Below are positions 10,951 to 25,577 of a stretch of 64,000 bases of DNA, one piece after another. The stretch covers positions 2,046,001 to 2,110,000 of the forward strand of contig NC_037090.1 of the NCBI RefSeq assembly GCF_002994745.2, read 5' to 3'. The notes beneath the pieces are model-generated. The model was not told the origin of the DNA. It was given only the letters and a program-made list of their open reading frames with translations, and did no database searches. The position numbers and the translations under genes were made by a program. Within the stretch, counting starts at the first letter, position 1. Each line of letters opens with the position of its first letter. The DNA is from Rosa chinensis. Taxonomy: Eukaryota; Streptophyta; Magnoliopsida; Rosales; Rosaceae.

Positions 10951-11337
10951 ACTGAAGTGGATATCCGTGGAGCGAAATAAGTTTTTGATATTTAAAGATC
11001 ACAAATCTTTGAATATCAAAAAGCTTCCAACATCCATTGCCTCCAACTTCTTTTCTTCTTATCACCACCTAAACTCGACCTTATGGCTGTCCTATGTCCT
11101 TTACACAAAAATAATTATACTATGGCTGTCATCACCCTTTTTTTCTTTCATCTCATTTATAACTATGCTACAATAGCAACCAATATCAATGGTGGCTTTA
11201 GCGCTCATCTTATCCGAAAAAATTCTCCAAAATCACCATTTTACCAACACAAAAACAATAAATGTAAGGTCAATCTCACATGAAACCTCATTTCAACCAA
11301 TGATAATTCAACACGTATTAAAATTAAATATAAATTA

Positions 11338-12708
11338 GGATTAATTTCAGTTTACCCCCTGAGGTTAGGGGTCGTCATCATGTTAGTCCCTCGAGTTTCA
11401 ATTTAATCAGTAACACCCTTATACTCTCCAAATTCATCAGCCGTGTCCAATTTCTACTATTCCGTCTAATTTGGACCGTTAAGTCTGACTTTTGAGGGCT
11501 AAAATTGTCATTTCAAGACAAAAAAAATAAAAACAAAAAAAATTTGTTTTTTTTTTTGCATTTTTTTATTTTCTTGTTTTTTTTTCTTTTTCTTAGCTTA
11601 TTATTATAATTTTTTTAATTTTGTCTTCAATTTATACACCACAAGTTATAATAGGTTTATAAAAAAAAAAAAAACTCTAGGTGGTCAAAAAGCCGCTCAC
11701 TGGTCTACGATATTTATGATATATCTCCGATAAAGCAAAGAATTTTAGGATATATCTGTAAAATATAATAGGTTTATAAAGTGAAAAATTTTAGGATATA
11801 TCCCCAATAAAATGAAGAAATATCTATAAAATATGATTAAAAAATAAATACATATATTTCTTCACTTTATTGGGGATATATCCTAAAATTCTTCACTTTA
11901 TTGTGATATATCTCCGATAAAGCGAAATTTTTTATATTTTAAACCTATTATAGGGTTTAAACCTATTTTATATTTTAAACCTATTATATTTAAACCTATT
12001 ATATTTTAAACCTATTATAGGATATATTTTACACCTATTATATTTTATAGATTTATTTTACAAATATATCCTAAAATTTTTCGCTTTATCGAAGATATAT
12101 CACAAATATCGTAGACCAGCGAACGACTTTTTAACCACCTAGAGTATTTTTGTTTTTGTTTTTATAAACCTATTATAGGGTTTATTTGTAACCAGCCAGC
12201 GAAAATTTTTAGGATATATTTGTAAAATATATCTATAAAATATAATAGGTTTATAAAGTGAAGAATAATAGGATATATCCCCAATAAAGTGAAGAAATAT
12301 CACAAATATCGTAGACCAGCGAGCTGCTTTTTGACCACCTAGAGTTTTTTTTTTTTTTTTTTATAAACCTATTATAACTTGTGGTGTATAGGTTGAAGAC
12401 AAAATTATTTAAAAAATAATAATAATAATAATAAGTGAAGAAAAAGAAAAAAAACAGAAAAAAAAATGCAAAAAAAAAAAAACGAAAAAAAGAAAAAGAA
12501 TTCTTTTTTGTTTTGTTTTTTTTTTGTCTTGAAATGACCATTTTAGCCCTCAAAAGTCAAACTTAACGGTCAAAATTGGACGGAATAGTAGAAATTGGAC
12601 ACGGGTGATGAATTTGGAGAGTACAAGGGTGTTACTGATTAAATTGAAACTCGAGGGACTAACATGATGACGACCCCTAACTTCAGGGGGGTAAACTGAA
12701 ATTAATCC
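11338..12708. mobile_element. Palindromic Mutator-like element, 9-bp target duplication
   Basis: Both ends carry the same inverted repeat of more than 200 bp, starting GGATTAATTTCAGTTTACCC and running through AAATGACCATTTTAGCCCTC-like sequence. The repeat TATAAATTA flanks the element at 11329-11337 and 12709-12717, a perfect 9-bp duplication as made by Mutator transposases. The interior holds many short AT-rich repeats (ACCTATTATA, GGATATATC) in both orientations, so nearly the whole 1.37 kb can fold on itself. No transposase is encoded. Confidence 0.9.
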
Positions 12709-12727
12709 TATAAATTAATAAACTAAC

Positions 12728-12917
12728 CTAAGTAAGGCCGGTTCGGTTTATACCGGTCGGTGGGAAGTCAAAAGCCGGTTCCGACTCGATTACAGCCGGT
12801 TCGGTCCGGTTTACTGAATTTCACTTCACTATTTCTTCCGGTTCGGCCACCGAAACCTATTTTCCAGCCCGGTTCGGCATGTTTTCCACCCCCGGTTCGG
12901 TTTCTGCCCGCCCCTAG
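12728..12917. mobile_element. hAT-like element remnant
   Basis: Repeated CCGGTTCGG words and a right end reading TTCTGCCCGCCCCTA are typical of plant hAT non-autonomous elements. The end sits exactly against GTTGAC of the protease second catalytic loop. The matching left end was not found; it may have been lost with the protease middle. Confidence 0.5.
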
Positions 12918-13300
12918 TTGACAGTGGTACATCTACGTCACGTTTACCACAAGACTTTTTTCACCGGATGGTAACTCAGCTAAAAAAGATAGTTAAATTG
13001 GAGTCATTCATATATACCAAGGATATGATGAGTCTCCTATGCTTTAACTCCACGACGCCTCCAAAATTAACACCAATGGTTTTCCATTTTGAGGGTGGTA
13101 GCAAACTGCCGGTGGCGATGGACCAATTATTTTCTGAAGAAATGCCTGGGGCATTTTGCTTAGCAATTTCAAACATAACTAATGGGTATCAAGGTTTTTT
13201 TGGAGGTTCTCTACAGACAAATCTCTTGATTGGCTTTGACTCTGATAAAAAAGTGATATCCTTTAAGCCAACTAATTGCGCAGACTTTAACAAAAACTAA

Positions 13301-15288
13301 TTGCCTGAACTACTAGTACTGGTGGTGGTATAAATTTTGTATTTTCTTTTTCTCCTTTTCTCCACTTGGCTATTTGTATTTGATTTGGATTATGAATTTT
13401 GCCCTTGTAGACTAAAAACATGGGTGGCGTTTTATTTTCAAGAATTTGGCACATTGCTTTTTTGATAGGCCAAAAGTGGCAATCAATTTAAACCCTCTTT
13501 GTGTAGTCATAGGATGGTTGGGAAGCAAGAATTGTTCTACGCTAAGGATCAAGGTATTGCCTTTATTTTATACAATCTACAAAACAAAAACACATTATAA
13601 AACCTTAGCACAAAAAACTATAGAAAACAAGACAAGTAAAAAGGGGGATTTGGGATGATATTGATGAAAATAAAAGAAGCAAAGAAAAGAAGAATGCGAA
13701 TTAGGGTTTCGACAATGATGATGAAGAGCTAGGGTCCGGTTAGATCCCCTAAGTTTATTTACTATATCATGCAAAAGAAATCTGTTCATACCATATGCAT
13801 ATTAGGCATAAACAGTGGAATCATACGGCTAAATGGCCACTGGAAGAAACTTGGGCCCTAGCTCTACAAGATAGGCCCAAACACATACGCTAGCCTCACA
13901 TTCCTAACTTTAGTAGGCCACACATAGGTCCACATAGGAAATAAAGGGTGACATGCCCAAACCTACACTATATAGACATGCATCTCCTCTCATTCAAGGT
14001 AAGCCTAAATTATTCACTCACTCATACCTTATCTACATTCTTGCATGTATCTGACTTAGGCATCGGAAAGTCTAATGCTTGCAATCCCAGTCTTCCCTCT
14101 GACCTCTGTTCAAGCATGGATGACAAGGAGGGGCCCTCAGTGGAAAACACACTCACAGCTCTCCGAAATATTTTTCGAGCTCATCGCTAACTTATTTTGC
14201 TGCCACAACAACTTTCATTCTCCATGGCCTTGGATTCATTTCCTTCACTCCTATCTCGGCCCAACATCATAATCAAGCTAATTTTTTCTTTGGGGCTGTG
14301 GTTTAGAGAATTTTTTATGAGAGAAAAAACATATCTCAGATTCTTTCTCTCCTCCACCGCTAGCTTCCAGTCTCCGCTGTGACTCACCTCCACAACAATC
14401 AAACTCACCAACCTCTGACTAATTAGTTCTAGCCTCCACGTCCTTCGGCAACATCGGAAAGTGGCTCATGCATAGCTCTACCGGATATTGATTTGGACAC
14501 CCAAACTTTCCCAGGCACCCATCTCTCTCGTGCACCCATCACCCATCCAAGTTAGATTTGCAACACCTCCATCCTCTGGGTAATCGTTATTTTGATCCCA
14601 TGACTTCCCTGTCCCTGTAAGTCTCATGATTTTTGGGTTCGCAATCCCAATCAGCCCCAACTCATGACGTATGAGGGAGAGGGAAGGGGGAGAAACAGAT
14701 CTCAAATTTCCTCTTTCCCTGCTCGACAAATTCTGATAAATTGTAACTTTCTCTCGGTTCAGCATTACAAGATTTCTTTGGGTTCAAATGCCAAAACTAG
14801 ATACGGGGTCTGTGAAAGTATATGATGAGAATTTCAATGTTCATCTTCTTGCTCCAACCGTGGTACTCCACTTGCCAAGTGGATAAACTGGTTTTTGATA
14901 CTGACACCTACAATCTCTCAGTGTCAACACTTGCTGGCTTTTCAAAAACAAAAACAATGGAAAAAAAACCGACGAGAGGTTCTACTTTAGGCACCCAATA
15001 CAGATGCCGTGATATAACACAAACTCCACACTAGTTCTGGTCCTTTTCGACTCGACACTTGTTGGTAAAAAAAAAAATAGAAAGAAGAAGCAATCTACCA
15101 TGGGCACCCAGGAGGTCTTTTTAGACACCCGACCTATCGGTGACCCTCATCAGTAGCTTCATTAGCTAGTCTCGGAAGTAACTCCACTACTTCCTGGCAG
15201 CTATCTGTCATGGCCTTGGCCATTACCTTTGCTCTCTCAGGCTTCCCAACCAGACCATATTTGAAGAAAAATCTTCAACTTGACACCT
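13301..15288. other. Intergenic with probable LTR-retroelement leader remnants
   Basis: 13320-13450 is the protease 3' flank. At about 13860-14100 are a CTATATAG box, GGCCCAAAC/GGCCACAC words and CTGACTTAGGCATCGGAAAG, a phrase I associate with Ty3/gypsy LTR-leader junctions; this is memory, not a search. 14400-15280 has no gene I can support. Confidence 0.4.
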
Positions 15289-15467
15289 AGTAGAAAAGAA
15301 TACTTCAATTCAGGGTTAATTCGATAATTTTATTCATCCCACAATAAGGGTATATATACAAGTACAAAGGAGTAGTCTAACTCTAATAGGAAAAAATCTT
15401 TCCATAATTACAAGATATCCTAATTAAATAAAATCCTAATTATATATAGATTTACAGCAATTCTACA
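15289..15467 (-). repeat. Copia composite: downstream LTR
   Basis: 179 bp on the minus strand, TGTAGAATTGC... to ...TTTTCTACT, preceded by a polypurine tract at 15468-15476. Confidence 0.85.
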
Positions 15468-15474
15468 CTCCCCC

Positions 15475-16822
15475 TCAAGTTGGTGCATAGATGTCTATCA
15501 TGCCCAACTTGTCAACTGAGCTGTCAAATACCTTTATGCACACTCCTTTAGTAAGAACATCAGCTAATTGCTCCTCTGCGTTTACAAATGGAAAGCGAAT
15601 AACCTTTCTGTCAAGATTTTCTTTAATAAAATGACGGTCAGCCTCCACATGCTTTGTTCTATCATGCTGAACTAGATTATGTGCAATCTCAATGGCAGCT
15701 GTATTATCACAATGCAAATCCATAGGCTTTTTAAGCTTGTAACCTAGGTCTTTCAAGACATTACGAATCCACAACATTTTACAGACTCCGTGTGCCATAC
15801 CTCGGAACTTAGCTTATGCACTTGATCTGGCAACAACTTTCTGCTTTTTGCTACGCCAAGTGACAAGGTTCCCTCCAACAAAAGTGAAGTACCCAGATGT
15901 AGAACGTCTGTCAGTTTTATCATCAGCCCAATCTGCATCTGTGTACCCAACAACTTCCAATTCATCCTTTTTTTGAAACAGTAACCCTTTACCTGGGGCC
16001 ATCTTCAAGTACTTCAAAATACGAAAGACTGCATCCATATGCTCTTCACTAGGACAGTGCATAAATTGACTAACAACACTCACATCATAAGCAATATCAG
16101 GTCTAGTATGTGAAAAATAAATCAACATTCCTACAAGACGTTGATACCTCCCTTAATCAGTTGGAACTTGATCAGGATAAATAGCAAGTCTGTGATTCAT
16201 CTCAATGGGTGTCTCCATTGGTCTGCAGTCTAGCATCCCCGTTTCAGCAAGTAAATCAAGGACATACTTCCTTTGTGAAAGCAAAATCCCCTTCTTAGAC
16301 CTTGCAACTTCAATACCCATAAAATACTTCAGTTGTCCCATATCCTTCATTTCAAACTCCTTTGACAGATACTTTTGCAATTCATTCATCTCTTTCGGAT
16401 TATTCCCTTTAACAATCATGCCATCAACATACACAATAAGAGCTGTAATCTTACCATTCTTGCGTTTGATAAATAAGGTATGGTCAGAATTGCTCTGTCT
16501 GTACCCAAAGGCTTTCATGGACTTTGAAAATCTTCCAAACCAAGCTCTTAGAGACTACTGCAGGCCATACAAAGACTTCTTCAATTTACACACATTGCCA
16601 ACGTCACTTGGGTAATTCTTAACACTTGGGGGCACATCCATGTACACTTCTTTCTCCAAATTCCCATTAAGAAACGTATTCTTCACATCAAATTGGTGCA
16701 AGGCCAATCTTTGTTTGCTGCAAGTGAGATTAGAATCTGGACAGTATTAATCTTTACCACAGGTGCAAAAGTCTCCTCATAATCAATCTCATAGCGTTGT
16801 GTATATCCTTTGGCAACCTAAT
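15475..16822 (-). pseudogene. Copia pol fragment A: RT-RNase H
   Basis: Encodes the C-terminal half of a Ty1-copia polyprotein: reverse transcriptase (from about 16822) and RNase H to the stop just before the LTR. The catalytic YVDD motif has become YVDG (about 16430), and several stops/frameshifts split the frame (near 16555, 16145 and 15815). RNase H keeps ADWADD, and WCDNTAAI-like LHCDNTAAIEIAHN and HVEADRHFI motifs are visible. It is inactive and partner to fragment B. Confidence 0.85.
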
Positions 16823-17065
16823 TCATGATTTTCGCAGGATTAGATTTTCAAGGGTTTCAAGATGGATATGAATGTTTTGGAAAAAGAAAAGTTTTTTTGT
16901 TTCTTTTGTCCGAAAAAAAAGGTAGGGTGATGGTGGTTTGAAATTCAGGATGGTTTGATTTCAACGGTGGTAGTACGCAGCGGTTTGTGGTGTTCTTCGG
17001 GATTCAAGATTCATGATTCAAAGGATGCAGCGCAAGTTCAAAGGATTGAACCTGCTCTGATACCA

Positions 17066-17203
17066 AGTAGAATTGAAAAATGAGGGTATATATACAAGTA
17101 CAAAGGAGTAGTCTAACTCTAATAGGAAACAATCTTTCCATAATTACAGGATATCCTAATTAAATAAAATCCTAATTATATATAGATTTACAGTAATTCT
17201 ACA
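17066..17203 (-). repeat. Copia composite: middle LTR, internally deleted
   Basis: 138 bp; compared with its neighbours it lacks about 41-45 bp (the CCCTGAATTGAAATATTATT area) near its 3' end. It serves as 3' LTR of interior B and 5' LTR of interior A. Confidence 0.85.
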
Positions 17204-17210
17204 CTCCCCC

Positions 17211-18560
17211 TCAAGTTGGTGCATAGATGTCTATCATGCCCAACTTGTCAACTGAGCTGTCAAATACCTTTTTGCACACTCCTTTAGTAAGAACATCAGC
17301 TAATTGCTCTTCTGAGTTTACAAATGGAAAGCGAATAACCTTTCTGTCAAGATTTTCTTTAATAAAATGACGGTCTACCTCCACATGCTTTGTTCTATCA
17401 TGCTGAACTAGATTATGTGCAATCTCGATGGCAGCTGTATTATCACAATGCAAATCCATAGGCTTTTTAAGCTTGTAACCTAGGTCTTTCAAGACATTAC
17501 GAATCCACAACATTTCACAGACTCCGTGTGCCATACCTCGGAACTTAGCTTCTGCACTTGATTTGGCAACAACTTTCTGCTTTTTGCTACTCCAAGTGAC
17601 AAGGTTCCCTCCAACAAAAGTGAAGTCCCAGATGCAGAACATCTGTCAGTTTTATCATCAGCCCAATCTGCATCTGTGTACCCAACAACTTCCAATTCAT
17701 CCTTTTTTTGAAACAGTAACCCTTTACCTGGGGCCATCTTCAAGTACTTCAAAATACGAAAGACTGCATCCATATGCTCTTCACTAGGACAATGCATAAA
17801 TTGACTAACAACACTCACATCATAAGCAATATCATGTCTAGTATGTGAAAGATAAATCAACCTTCCTACAAGACGTTGATACCTCCCTTTATCAGTTGGA
17901 ACTTGATCAGGATAAATAGCAAGTCTGTGATTCATCTCAATGTGTGTCTCCATTGGTCTACAGTCCAATATCCCCGTTTCAGCAAGTAAATCAAGGACAT
18001 ACTTCATTTGTGAAAGCAAAATCCCCTTCTTAGACTTTGCAACTTCAATACCCATAAAATACTTTAGTTGTCCCAGATCCTTCATTTCAAACTCCTTTGA
18101 CAGATACTTTTGCAATTCATTCATCTCTTTCGGATCATCCCCTGTAACAATCATGTCATCAACATACACAATAAGAGCTGTAATCTTACCATTCTTGCGT
18201 TTGATAAATAAGGTATGGTCAGAATTGCTCTGTCTGTATCCAAAGGCTCTCATGGACTTTGAAAATCTTCCAAACCAAGCTCTTAGAGACTGCTTCAGGC
18301 CATACAAAGACTTCTTCAATTTACACACATTGCCAACGTCACTTGGGTAATTCTTAACACTTGGGGGCACATCCATGTACACTTCTTCCTCCAAATTCCC
18401 ATTAAGAAACACATTCTTCACATCAAATTGGTGCAAGGGCCAATCTTTGTTTGCTGCAAGTGAGATTAGAATCCGGACAGTATTAATCTTTACCACATGT
18501 GCAAAAGTCTCCTCATAATCAATCTCATAGCGTTGTGTATATCCTTTGGCAACCTAATTC
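17211..18560 (-). pseudogene. Copia pol fragment B: RT-RNase H
   Basis: Starts at the deletion junction with AKGYTQRYEIDYEETFAHVVK and continues as copia reverse transcriptase (YGLKQSLRAWF, catalytic YVDDMIV at about 18150, DLGQLKYFMGIEV) and RNase H (YTDADWADD, HCDNTAAIEIAHN, ADVLTKGV). One frameshift near 17630 separates the two parts. Otherwise better preserved than fragment A, with which it is nearly identical. Confidence 0.85.
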
Positions 18561-18803
18561 ATGATTTTCGCATGATTAGATTTTCAAGGGTTTCAAGATG
18601 GATATGAATGTTTTGGAAAAAGAAATGTTTTTTTGTTTCTTTTGTCCGAAAAAAAAAGGTAGGGTGATGGTGGTTTGAAATTCAGGATGGTTTAATTTCA
18701 ACGGTGGTGGTACGTAGCGGTTTGTGGTGTTCTTCAGGATTCAAGATTCATGATTCAAAGGATGCAACGCAAGTTCAAATGATTGAACCTGCTCTGATAC
18801 CAA

Positions 18804-18981
18804 GTAGAAAATAATATTTCAATTCAGGGTTAACTCGATAATTCTATTCATCCCACAATGAGGGTATATATACAAGTACAAAGGAGTAGTCTAACTCTAA
18901 TAGGAAACAATCTTTCCATAATTACAGGATATCTTAATTAAATAAAATCCTAATTACATATAGATTTACAACGATTCTACA
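18804..18981 (-). repeat. Copia composite: upstream LTR
   Basis: 178 bp on the minus strand, TGTAGAATCG... to ...TTTTCTACT, followed directly by the primer-binding site TGGTATCAGAGC. Confidence 0.85.
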
Positions 18982-18986
18982 CACCT

Positions 18987-19878
18987 CACACAAGTATATT
19001 GATTATTGATAAGGAGATTACTTGATGGCACGTCCAATTCTACATCCTACCGTACTTTTAAATGTTATTGGCAAATGAAATTGGAGTTGACTTATCTCTC
19101 TCAATCAGCAAACATATATAGCCCCTTAGTACATGTTCTATGATCAAAACACATGATCTACTATAGCGGAAAATTCATTGCCGCATTAATTGTCAAATAC
19201 TCAAATATCTGTTTCACATACAAACTAGCTAGATTGTCAGTCATTTGCCTCCTCCAAACATTCATGCCTGCAATTATGGCATCAATAGCAAGCTCTACAT
19301 AGCTTTGCCATGCGTTTGCTATTATTCTTCATTGATGATTATATTTGTTCTTAATCAGGTGTGCATGTCACATATTCACTTATGCCATTTCAATTTTTAA
19401 GTTCAATATGCCATGACCAAAACATTGATTAGTTCTCACTTTGTGCTTCACACAATTTGATTAATGTCATCAAGTCATAATTATATTATGCTTCAACGCA
19501 TTTACATAAAATCTCAATCACATACATTCATATGAATAAGTTACTAATCACTTATTTATTTGAGAAGGTACTGTCATCCCAACGGGGCTACTTCATATAC
19601 AAGACAAGGCTAAATAACCTACCGGCACTTGCTAGCCCATGGAGTCTTAAGCATGGATAGCTCCAATATTTCTACAATATTTTTACTACTTATGAACAGT
19701 TCTAAATAAGTTCTTAGTTACACTTTTTCAATTTGAGTTAATATCATGCTTTAAATGTCCCTGTGATCATTAAGCATGCTTACTAAATGCAAATTGTTAC
19801 TAGCATTACCACTACATGTACATGCTAAAACAAATGCCATGCTCTAATTTAATTGCAAACCAATTAAATTGCTACACA

Positions 19879-19919
<41 letters not shown>

Positions 19920-22054
19920 TATGTGTGTGTGACACTCATTACATGACTATGACATGCATCAATAGTTGTGATCATTATGGGCTTAGACTTGTGTGGATTA
20001 CGACTCACTCGGGTAATGAGCATAGTCACGACTTGTTTGGGCCATGCTCACATGCTCAATGCCTATCCGCTTACTCAAACACAATCCGCCTACAGGTTCT
20101 AATATGTATTATGCACACATTGAGTTATACTTGACACTCATCAAATTTTAATTGAAATGTTGAAAGTAGTATGATGGATATCGTTGCCTAGAGGGGTGGA
20201 GGGTGAATAGGCTTAGATGGAAGTTATGGTTAATTTTAACTTAATTAAAATTACCGAACTACAGTAAGTGGATTATAGACGTCTATCAATTCCCAGATTT
20301 AGTATATTTCAAAATTAATAGGGAGGAGAATAACCCACAATCAACAACCACAGTGGAAATAAAGAACTTAGACACAAGAAATTTCTGAAGCAGTAAAACC
20401 CTCAAATTAAGGTAAACAACTGCTGGCCTTAACTCTTACAGGCCAAATGAAAAGCAATGCACTAAGTGAATACAAACAAGCACATATGGAATTACAACCA
20501 ACGCGAATAGCTCTGACTTTGGTTATTTCTGACTAGACTCATCTAGAAGGTTGGACAATCACCACCTTGTTGCACTTCACCTTTTGAACAGCGTCCCTTT
20601 GTCTTCTTGAATGAATAGCACAATCCTCAGCTATTAAATGTGCTTAGATATGTCACTAACACTCAACTGACCTCATGGGGGCATGCATTATGGTATGAAT
20701 GAGATGTAACAAATAACTTAGTGATTCTCAGTTTAAGCTCTAGGTTTACTGTGCAATGGAAAACTCTCTCAATGAAAAAGGTGCGCTCAAATATTCGGAA
20801 GCACCACCCATGAAAATGTTATTTTCCTATGTATGCGCACTACAACCACTACTGGCTCTAGAAAATCTAGGATGATTAAAGTTCTAGACCTAATTGAATT
20901 CTATTAAGAAAGTACTTTCCCTAAAAGATATTATGCAATAAAAACTTATTTATCCTAATAAAAAGGACATGCATTATTATTCAATTAAAAACGGTTAAGA
21001 TGCTTCCCAACAAATTAGTAAGTGGTAGCTAGTCTTGATCACCATAATCACCAAGACATCCTCCTTTGGAAATTGATGATAAAACTTAATTGACACTATT
21101 CATACATGGTCGGATTGAAACAGAGCTATCAATCTCGACAACACATAATCAAGAAATAAAGATGTTATGATATGCAATGAATGATTTACCTTTAAGAGTT
21201 TCACAAATATTAGTTGGAGGTCTTGATCTTGTGTTCCAATATCTTTCCTCTTCACCTCAAACACTGACATAGTTCTAATGTAGGCCTAACACTTCAAACA
21301 CTGATATAGGGAATGCCAACACATAAAATTATTATACTAACAATCTCTCTCTTTGACTATACAAAATTTCAATCGCAAGATAAATACGAAATGATTCTAG
21401 AGCTAGAATTGGTTATTTTGATTCCCTTTTTTTTTCCCTCAATAATTAGTCTTGAAATACTTAAGAAATAAATATATCGGTGAAAAGCATAATGTATAAG
21501 AGATTTAAAATCAATCTAACAACTATCAACTATGATATGTACAATAACTTGTCAGTATCATCAATAACATTCTCTCCGGCTTTTTTGTCTAGGAATGGTA
21601 AAGGGTAATAACATTCTCAAAAATCAAAAGCACGAGAGAGATATCTGAACAAGTAAGCAGGATTGAACATCATCTAAAAATCCTCATACTGAGACACTTG
21701 CATCCAATGGACCTAGCACGAATTCAAAACTTGCCCTAAATATAAGCTTCAATAAAAGCGAAACTACTCATGAGAATGATAATGAGCAAACAATGAAGCA
21801 AGATAACCTCTCTCCAGTAAAATACGGTGAAGGCATGAAGCATAGTATTTAGAGGCAATGATTGTAAATTTTTCTCAATTCAATTCATTAATCAAATACA
21901 TGAGAAACATGTTCATTCCGCTAGAGACAACCATTTACATCCCACCTTTGAAATGGAGTTGGGAAAAAACACGTTACACAAGTTAAATTAGGATTTTGTT
22001 GGAAATCAATAAATGCTTTATCCACTAGAATAAAATACTAATTCATAAGAGAAT
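18987..22054. other. Long AT-rich stretch without a gene
   Basis: No ORF over 70 codons with a family signature. A (AC)n run sits at 19881-19917. At about 20180-20215 CCTAGAGGGGTGGAGGGTGAATAGG and at 21340-21365 a CT-rich run resemble parts of decayed Ty1-copia (Sirevirus-like) elements, but this is too weak to call. Confidence 0.4.
19881..19917. repeat. (AC)n microsatellite
   Basis: About 18 AC units in a row. Confidence 0.95.
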
Positions 22055-22370
22055 TTTTAGCAATACTAGCAATTTTTTGAGTCAAATTTTAACCAAAATA
22101 ACTAAAAAGTTGTTTTAGCTATCCACTTTAGAAATACGCCTGCATCAGTGCTATATATTTTAGTTAGTTTTGAACTTATATTATTTTTTAAATGAAGATT
22201 AAATAGTTTGGATGTATTTATAAATTACATAAAACAATTTAAAATGAATGTTTCAAATTATAGAGAACTTCATTTCTTGCTCTATATTTAGGAGCGAGAT
22301 AGCTAAAAGTTATAATGGAGGGTCATCTAACAGTCTTGTGCAGCCGCTAAAATAGATAAAAATCTAAACA
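22055..22370 (-). mobile_element. MITE family member, copy 2
   Basis: Inverse-orientation copy of the repeat at 8650-8945: TGAGTCAAATTT, CCTGCATCAGTGC, AAATGAAGATTAAATAG, TAAATTACATAAAA and AGCTAAAAGTTATAATGG occur in the expected reversed order. Edges not resolved. Confidence 0.55.
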
Positions 22371-22493
22371 TACTTTCCAAAATAGTTAAGGAGTTTAAAA
22401 AGAGAGTTTGCTAAGACGTACATATTTCAATTCTAAAATAAATAAATAAATCACAATTTTTTATTGATGAATATCAAATTTTGTTCATCAGCT

Positions 22494-22596
22494 TGGGCCA
22501 ATAGAGCAGGCCGCAACAAACGGGTCGGGCCGGACCCAACAAATAACCCATATTCTATCTCGTCGACGTATATAACCCAACCCAACAAAACCCTAA
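22494..22596 (+). promoter_or_regulatory. RPS15: Ribosomal-protein-type promoter elements
   Basis: TGGGCC (22494-22499, site II type), a TATATAA box at about 22569 and the telo-box AAACCCTAA (22588-22596) lie within 200 bp before the RPS15 start codon. The site II plus telo-box pair is characteristic of plant translation-machinery genes. Confidence 0.65.
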
Positions 22597-22688
22597 TTTC
22601 ACTTCCCCACACTGCTCCTCGCTTCTTCAGTCGCCGCTTCTCTCCCTCTGCGAAATTAGGGTTTCATCTCTTCACGATTTCACCGACG

Positions 22689-24612
<1,924 letters not shown>

Positions 24613-25577
24613 AGTTTCTACTTCACTGTTGTTCAGAGAGTTGAGAGGACTTTATTTGAGTATGAATTTGGATTTCCCATCAGACATTTTTGCTGAAAGT
24701 TTTATTATTTTGTAAACAATGACAAAGTCGACTGGTTTGTAGGATCTTATTGGAGTAATTTTTATTGCAATCAAGTTTATGACTTATGAGTTATGAGAGT
24801 CTGCTTTTGGGCTATGATTTGGTTTAGCTTATGTAGTAATGCAGCAATTACTAAAGCATGGTTATTCCAATAATCATCTACCTTATTGTTGGTGAGTGAA
24901 AAGATCCCTAGTTCCGTTTTGATGGTGATGGCTGTGATTCATTTTGATAATCAGGGTTACGAGTGTTTTAGGTATAATGGATCTGCTAGTTAACTTGATA
25001 TGTGATAGTTTGCAGTATTTGCAACTTGACTTTTGATTGAAATTTCCAAAAACTCACGTTGGGTTCACTCAGACATGACAATACTAGTCAGGGTCATTAC
25101 AAGTTGTCTAAGGGTCATACAATAGGTCAAGGTCTATGAACATTCTCATTGATGGGCAGATTGCGAATGCTTGTGCTCGCCCTCATAGGTGACTATCAGC
25201 ATTGAAGGGTCTTCCACGCATCGCTCGACATGTTTCCTTGCTGGGCAGCCTCTCATGCTGCTACATTTATAATATCCCCTACATTAAAACCCTTGATATG
25301 GTCAGATCATTTTAAATCAATCATCAATAGCTAGACTAACAACGATGAGTTTTCCGACGATGAGTTTTCCGATGGTACACAAGTTACTGCACATAGCTCT
25401 GTGCAGAACCGCATTTAAATCTCAATTAAAGAAACATCATTTTGAATAACACTACATGCAAACTACGAATTATGGAAGGAATTGATTAGAATAATGAGGA
25501 TGAACCCTAATCCCAATTCGGTCCGGAGACGAACCCTAATTCAAAGCATCTTGGAATAGAGATATTTAATTTAGTAC
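24613..25577. other. RPS15 3' region and intergenic DNA
   Basis: Left part is RPS15 3' UTR. I searched 24613-25577 on the minus strand for the missing WRKY zinc-finger exon (GYYKCSS...HNH) and found no such frame. A short tandem CGATGAGTTTTCCGA repeat lies at about 25341-25371. Confidence 0.5.

Larger units (their letters stand above)
11122..13300 (+). pseudogene. Second nepenthesin-like aspartic protease, disrupted
   Basis: The N-terminus (from an ATG at 11122) encodes a hydrophobic signal peptide (MAVITLFFFHLIYNYA) and the propeptide motif FSAHLIRKNSPKSPFYQ, matching the ELIHRDSPKSPFY signature of CDR1-like plant aspartic proteases. The frame then stops at 11281. The C-terminal part resumes at about 12916 with VDSGTSTSRLPQDFF (second catalytic loop) and runs to the stop at 13298-13300 with IGFDSDKKVISFKPTNC. 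About 290 residues between these parts, including the first catalytic loop, are gone, replaced by a Mutator-like element (11338-12708) and a hAT-like remnant. The 3' flank matches that of the first protease. Confidence 0.8.
15289..18981 (-). mobile_element. Composite tandem Ty1-copia element (three LTRs, two deleted interiors)
   Basis: Minus-strand order is LTR (18981-18804), interior B, LTR (17203-17066), interior A, LTR (15467-15289). CACCT flanks the whole unit at 15284-15288 and 18982-18986. Primer-binding sites TGGTATCAGAGC (initiator-Met tRNA type) follow the upstream LTRs at 18802-18791 and 17065-17054; purine tracts GAGGGGGAG precede the downstream ones. Both interiors jump from leader directly into reverse transcriptase at the same junction (gag, protease and integrase missing). 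The LTR ends read TG...CT rather than TG...CA. Confidence 0.9.

Noticed and set aside
12251..12553. 100-codon Phe/Lys-rich ORF in the Mutator-like element
   Set aside because: Homopolymer-driven translation inside the terminal inverted repeat.
19844..20029. ORF with Cys-Val repeats
   Set aside because: Translation of the (AC)n microsatellite.
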